A stretch of 7,321 nt of DNA from positions 1-7,321 of the forward strand of contig JAJXPD010000022.1 of NCBI GenBank assembly GCA_021641325.1, written 5' to 3'. Within the stretch, counting starts at the first letter, position 1, and every line of letters begins with the position of its first letter. Positions 5,185 to 7,321 of this stretch are shown piece by piece. The notes beneath the pieces were generated by a model. That model searched no databases and was not told the origin of the DNA. It saw only the letters and a list, made by a program, of their open reading frames with translations. This DNA comes from Opitutales bacterium. GTDB lineage: Bacteria; Verrucomicrobiota; Verrucomicrobiia; Opitutales; Intestinicryptomonadaceae. The position numbers and the translations under genes were made by a program.

Positions 5185-7321
5185 CTATTTCCCCCGCTTG
5201 CAGGCGTTTTCTACCTCCGTCTTGACCCGCGCGGCGAAGTCGGCGTAGGGCTCGCCTTCGTTTGCGGTCATTGGCGGCAGGTAGCGGACTCCTATTTTTG
5301 CGCCGAAAGTCGGGAGCGTTGCGTTCGATTTCACCGCTTCGAACGCGCCCGTAATCGCCACAGGCACGACCGCCACTCCCATTTCCTTTGCGATAATCGC
5401 GAAAGTCTGTTTGAACTCCGCAACTGCGCCGTCTTTCGTGCGCGTGCCTTCGGGGAATACCACAATTCTGTTGCCCTCGCGCACCGCCTCGGCGAGCTTG
5501 CGCACCGCCTCAATCACGTTGTCGTTGATGTCCATCACAATTACGTTGCTGCGGTTGGCGTAGTTCTTTATCCAGCCGCTTTTTATAATGTTGCGGACTT
5601 TCGCGAAGAAGTAGGTTTTGTAGATTTGCGTTTTCGAGAACGGCAGCACGACAAAAAGCCCGTCGAGATAGCTCTGGTGGTTGGGAGCTATGATTACGGG
5701 CTTGTCGGTCGCGATGTTTTCGAGCCCCTCGAACGACACTTTGTAGAAGAGCCGCGCGAAAGTCCTGAAAATGTCGATTGACAGGAAGTGGAAGAAGTTG
5801 GGCTTGGGGAGCGTCGGGAACGGCTCGCTTTTGATTATGTCCGACCACGTTATGTTTTTCGACTGGTTCTCGAACGAATTGTCGCGGTTGTCGTCGACGA
5901 GTTTTGCGAACTCGCGCAGGGACGGGTGCTTTTCGAAGTCGCGCTCGCCGACCTCAACGCCGTAGTTTTCCTTGACGTAGCACTGGATTGCGATTTTTCC
6001 GAGAGAATCCAGCCCCAAGTCCATTTCCATGTGGGCGTCGGGGCGCACGGGCAGGGAGATTTGGTCGGCGAGGACGCATTTAAGCTCGCGGTATGTTTCG
6101 GAGTCCGGCTCAGGGCGCGCGGTTTGCGGCTCGGCGAGGTTTCGGCTTTCGATGTATGTCGGCAACAGGTGGCGTTTGAGCTTGCCCACGCGCGTGCGCG
6201 GAAGTTCGTCTGTTGTCAGCACGAATTTTATGATGCGCTTGTACGACGCCGCCGCGCGGTTGTAGGGCAGGATAAAGTCGTTGCGGACGTGTTCCTCCGC
6301 GCCCTCCTTCCCCATTGCGGAAATCATTTCGGGCGACACCCTGATTACCGCCTGCAACATGTTGTCGTACATAAGGATTCCCGCTTCGAGAAGCTCGTCG
6401 CCGCTTTGGCGTTTGAGCTGCGTTTCCATTTCGGCGGGGTTGATGTTTTTGCCGTTGGGAAGCACTATGATTTCCTTGCGGCGACCCGTGATGAAAAGGT
6501 ATCCGTTTTCGTCGAGGTATCCGAGGTCTCCCGTGTAGAGCCAGCCGTTTTTGATTGATTCCGCCGTCTCTTCGGGGCGTTTGTAGTAGCCCCGCGTTAC
6601 ATTGTCGCCGCGCACGATAATCTCGCCCTCGACAATTCTGATTTCGATTCCGGGCAACGCCTCCCCCGGCGAGCCTACCCTGATTCTGCCGATTCGCGGG
6701 AATGCGATAATGGGGGCGCATTCGGTCATTCCGTAGCCTTCGCGGATACCGAAGCCAAGCACGTCGAGGTCGCGCCAAATGCGCTTGTCGAGAGCCGCGC
6801 CTCCCGAAATCCAGAATTTTACCTCTCCGCCGAATTTCTTTTGAATCGCTCCGAAGAGCAGGCGCGAAAGTTTGGGGCTGTTTGCGAGCTTCGCCGCGTT
6901 GAAAAGCGCCGACGCAATTTTCGACTGCCTGATTTTCGCCATGATGTTTGCGTGCAAAAGCTCGTAGAAGCGCGGCACGCTGATAATCATGTCTACGGGA
7001 TATTTTTGAAGCACCTCGCCGATGTCGGAGGGCGAGAGCGATTTCGGGAAAGACAGCCTGCCGCCTATCGAAAGCGGCATTACGAGCGTGCCCATGAGCG
7101 GCAGAATGTGGTGGAACGGCAGGAGCGCGAGCACGCGTATTCCGTCGAAATAGTATCGGGCGTCGTAGACGGCTCTCATGTTTGCGTACATGTTGCCGAA
7201 TGTGAGCATTACGCCCTTGGGGTTGCCCGTCGTGCCAGACGTGTAGACAATCAGCGCGAGGGCGTCGGAGTCGCGCTCGATTTTCCAGTTGCGCGATTCG
7301 GGCTTGGGAAGCTCTCCCTCG
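5185..7321 (-). CDS. Acyl-acyl ligase / acyl carrier protein / PlsC acyltransferase fusion (N terminus outside window)
   Basis: Partial gene: the frame stays open to the right edge, with 711 residues in the window. Domain 1 (about residues 1-390) is an AMP-forming acyl-CoA/acyl-ACP synthetase. It shows the ATP loop YTSGTTGNPKG (7213-7245), GYGMTECAPI, YTGDLG with the ribose-binding Asp, TGRRKEIIVLPNGKNINP, and the catalytic Lys in PRTRVGKLKR (6181-6183). Domain 2 (about 5875-6102) is an acyl carrier protein with the phosphopantetheine site LGLDSL (Ser codon 6004-6006). Domain 3 (about 5185-5772) is a 1-acylglycerol-phosphate acyltransferase with NHQSYLD (H-x4-D, His codon 5677-5679) and FPEGTR (5440-5457). 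The inferred job is to activate a fatty acid, load it on the built-in carrier and transfer it to a lysophospholipid at the membrane. E. coli Aas joins a PlsC-like and a ligase domain in the reverse order without an ACP. The internal ATG at 7209 lies within the ATP-loop motif and cannot be the true start. Confidence 0.93.
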   Translation of the reverse strand, partial: EGELPKPESRNWKIERDSDALALIVYTSGTTGNPKGVMLTFGNMYANMRAVYDARYYFDGIRVLALLPFHHILPLMGTLVMPLSIGGRLSFPKSLSPSDIGEVLQKYPVDMIISVPRFYELLHANIMAKIRQSKIASALFNAAKLANSPKLSRLLFGAIQKKFGGEVKFWISGGAALDKRIWRDLDVLGFGIREGYGMTECAPIIAFPRIGRIRVGSPGEALPGIEIRIVEGEIIVRGDNVTRGYYKRPEETAESIKNGWLYTGDLGYLDENGYLFITGRRKEIIVLPNGKNINPAEMETQLKRQSGDELLEAGILMYDNMLQAVIRVSPEMISAMGKEGAEEHVRNDFILPYNRAAASYKRIIKFVLTTDELPRTRVGKLKRHLLPTYIESRNLAEPQTARPEPDSETYRELKCVLADQISLPVRPDAHMEMDLGLDSLGKIAIQCYVKENYGVEVGERDFEKHPSLREFAKLVDDNRDNSFENQSKNITWSDIIKSEPFPTLPKPNFFHFLSIDIFRTFARLFYKVSFEGLENIATDKPVIIAPNHQSYLDGLFVVLPFSKTQIYKTYFFAKVRNIIKSGWIKNYANRSNVIVMDINDNVIEAVRKLAEAVREGNRIVVFPEGTRTKDGAVAEFKQTFAIIAKEMGVAVVPVAITGAFEAVKSNATLPTFGAKIGVRYLPPMTANEGEPYADFAARVKTEVENACKRGK

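Noticed and set aside
5140..6558. Two long + strand frames (5140-5781 and 5788-6558) antisense to the ligase-ACP-PlsC gene
   Set aside because: Both are codon-bias shadows of the real - strand gene, whose catalytic motifs all lie in one continuous frame.

Overview
The window looks like a piece of chromosome from a Gram-negative bacterium. It carries a lipid A-type acyltransferase, an ADP-heptose-type glycosyltransferase and phospholipid-synthesis domains. Composition is GC-rich: about 60% G+C by hand count of four 60-base lines in the larger genes. The style (GC-rich, fused lipid enzymes, weak ribosome sites on some genes) would suit the Verrucomicrobiota/PVC group. That is an inference and the sequence does not prove it.

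Layout from left to right. (1) The 3' end of trpA (2-376, +), then a perfect-stem terminator at 405-430. (2) An integral-membrane acyltransferase-3 family gene (495-1481, -), convergent with trpA and poorer in G+C (about 49% in six hand-counted lines). (3) A 157-bp divergent intergenic region (1482-1638). (4) A two-gene + strand operon: an LpxL/HtrB-type lipid A acyltransferase fused to a family 9 glycosyltransferase (1639-3552), then purT (3549-4733), whose start codon overlaps the fusion's stop codon (ATGA). (5) A symmetric terminator at 4747-4789 and about 200 bp with no recognisable gene. (6) A - strand pair running in from beyond the right edge: a large acyl-acyl ligase / acyl carrier protein / PlsC fusion (5185 to beyond 7321), and a 62-residue protein with a duplicated motif (4993-5181) that starts 3 nt after the fusion's stop.

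The theme is acyl transfer to the cell envelope. Three unrelated acyltransferase families lie within 7 kb: AT3 for exported or surface glycans, LpxL-like for lipid A, and PlsC-like for phospholipid. Two of the three sit in multidomain fusions that join consecutive or cooperating activities in one chain. trpA and purT are ordinary biosynthetic genes. The most notable observations are the two fusion proteins, the altered catalytic-site residues in the glycosyltransferase half, and the small duplicated-motif protein.
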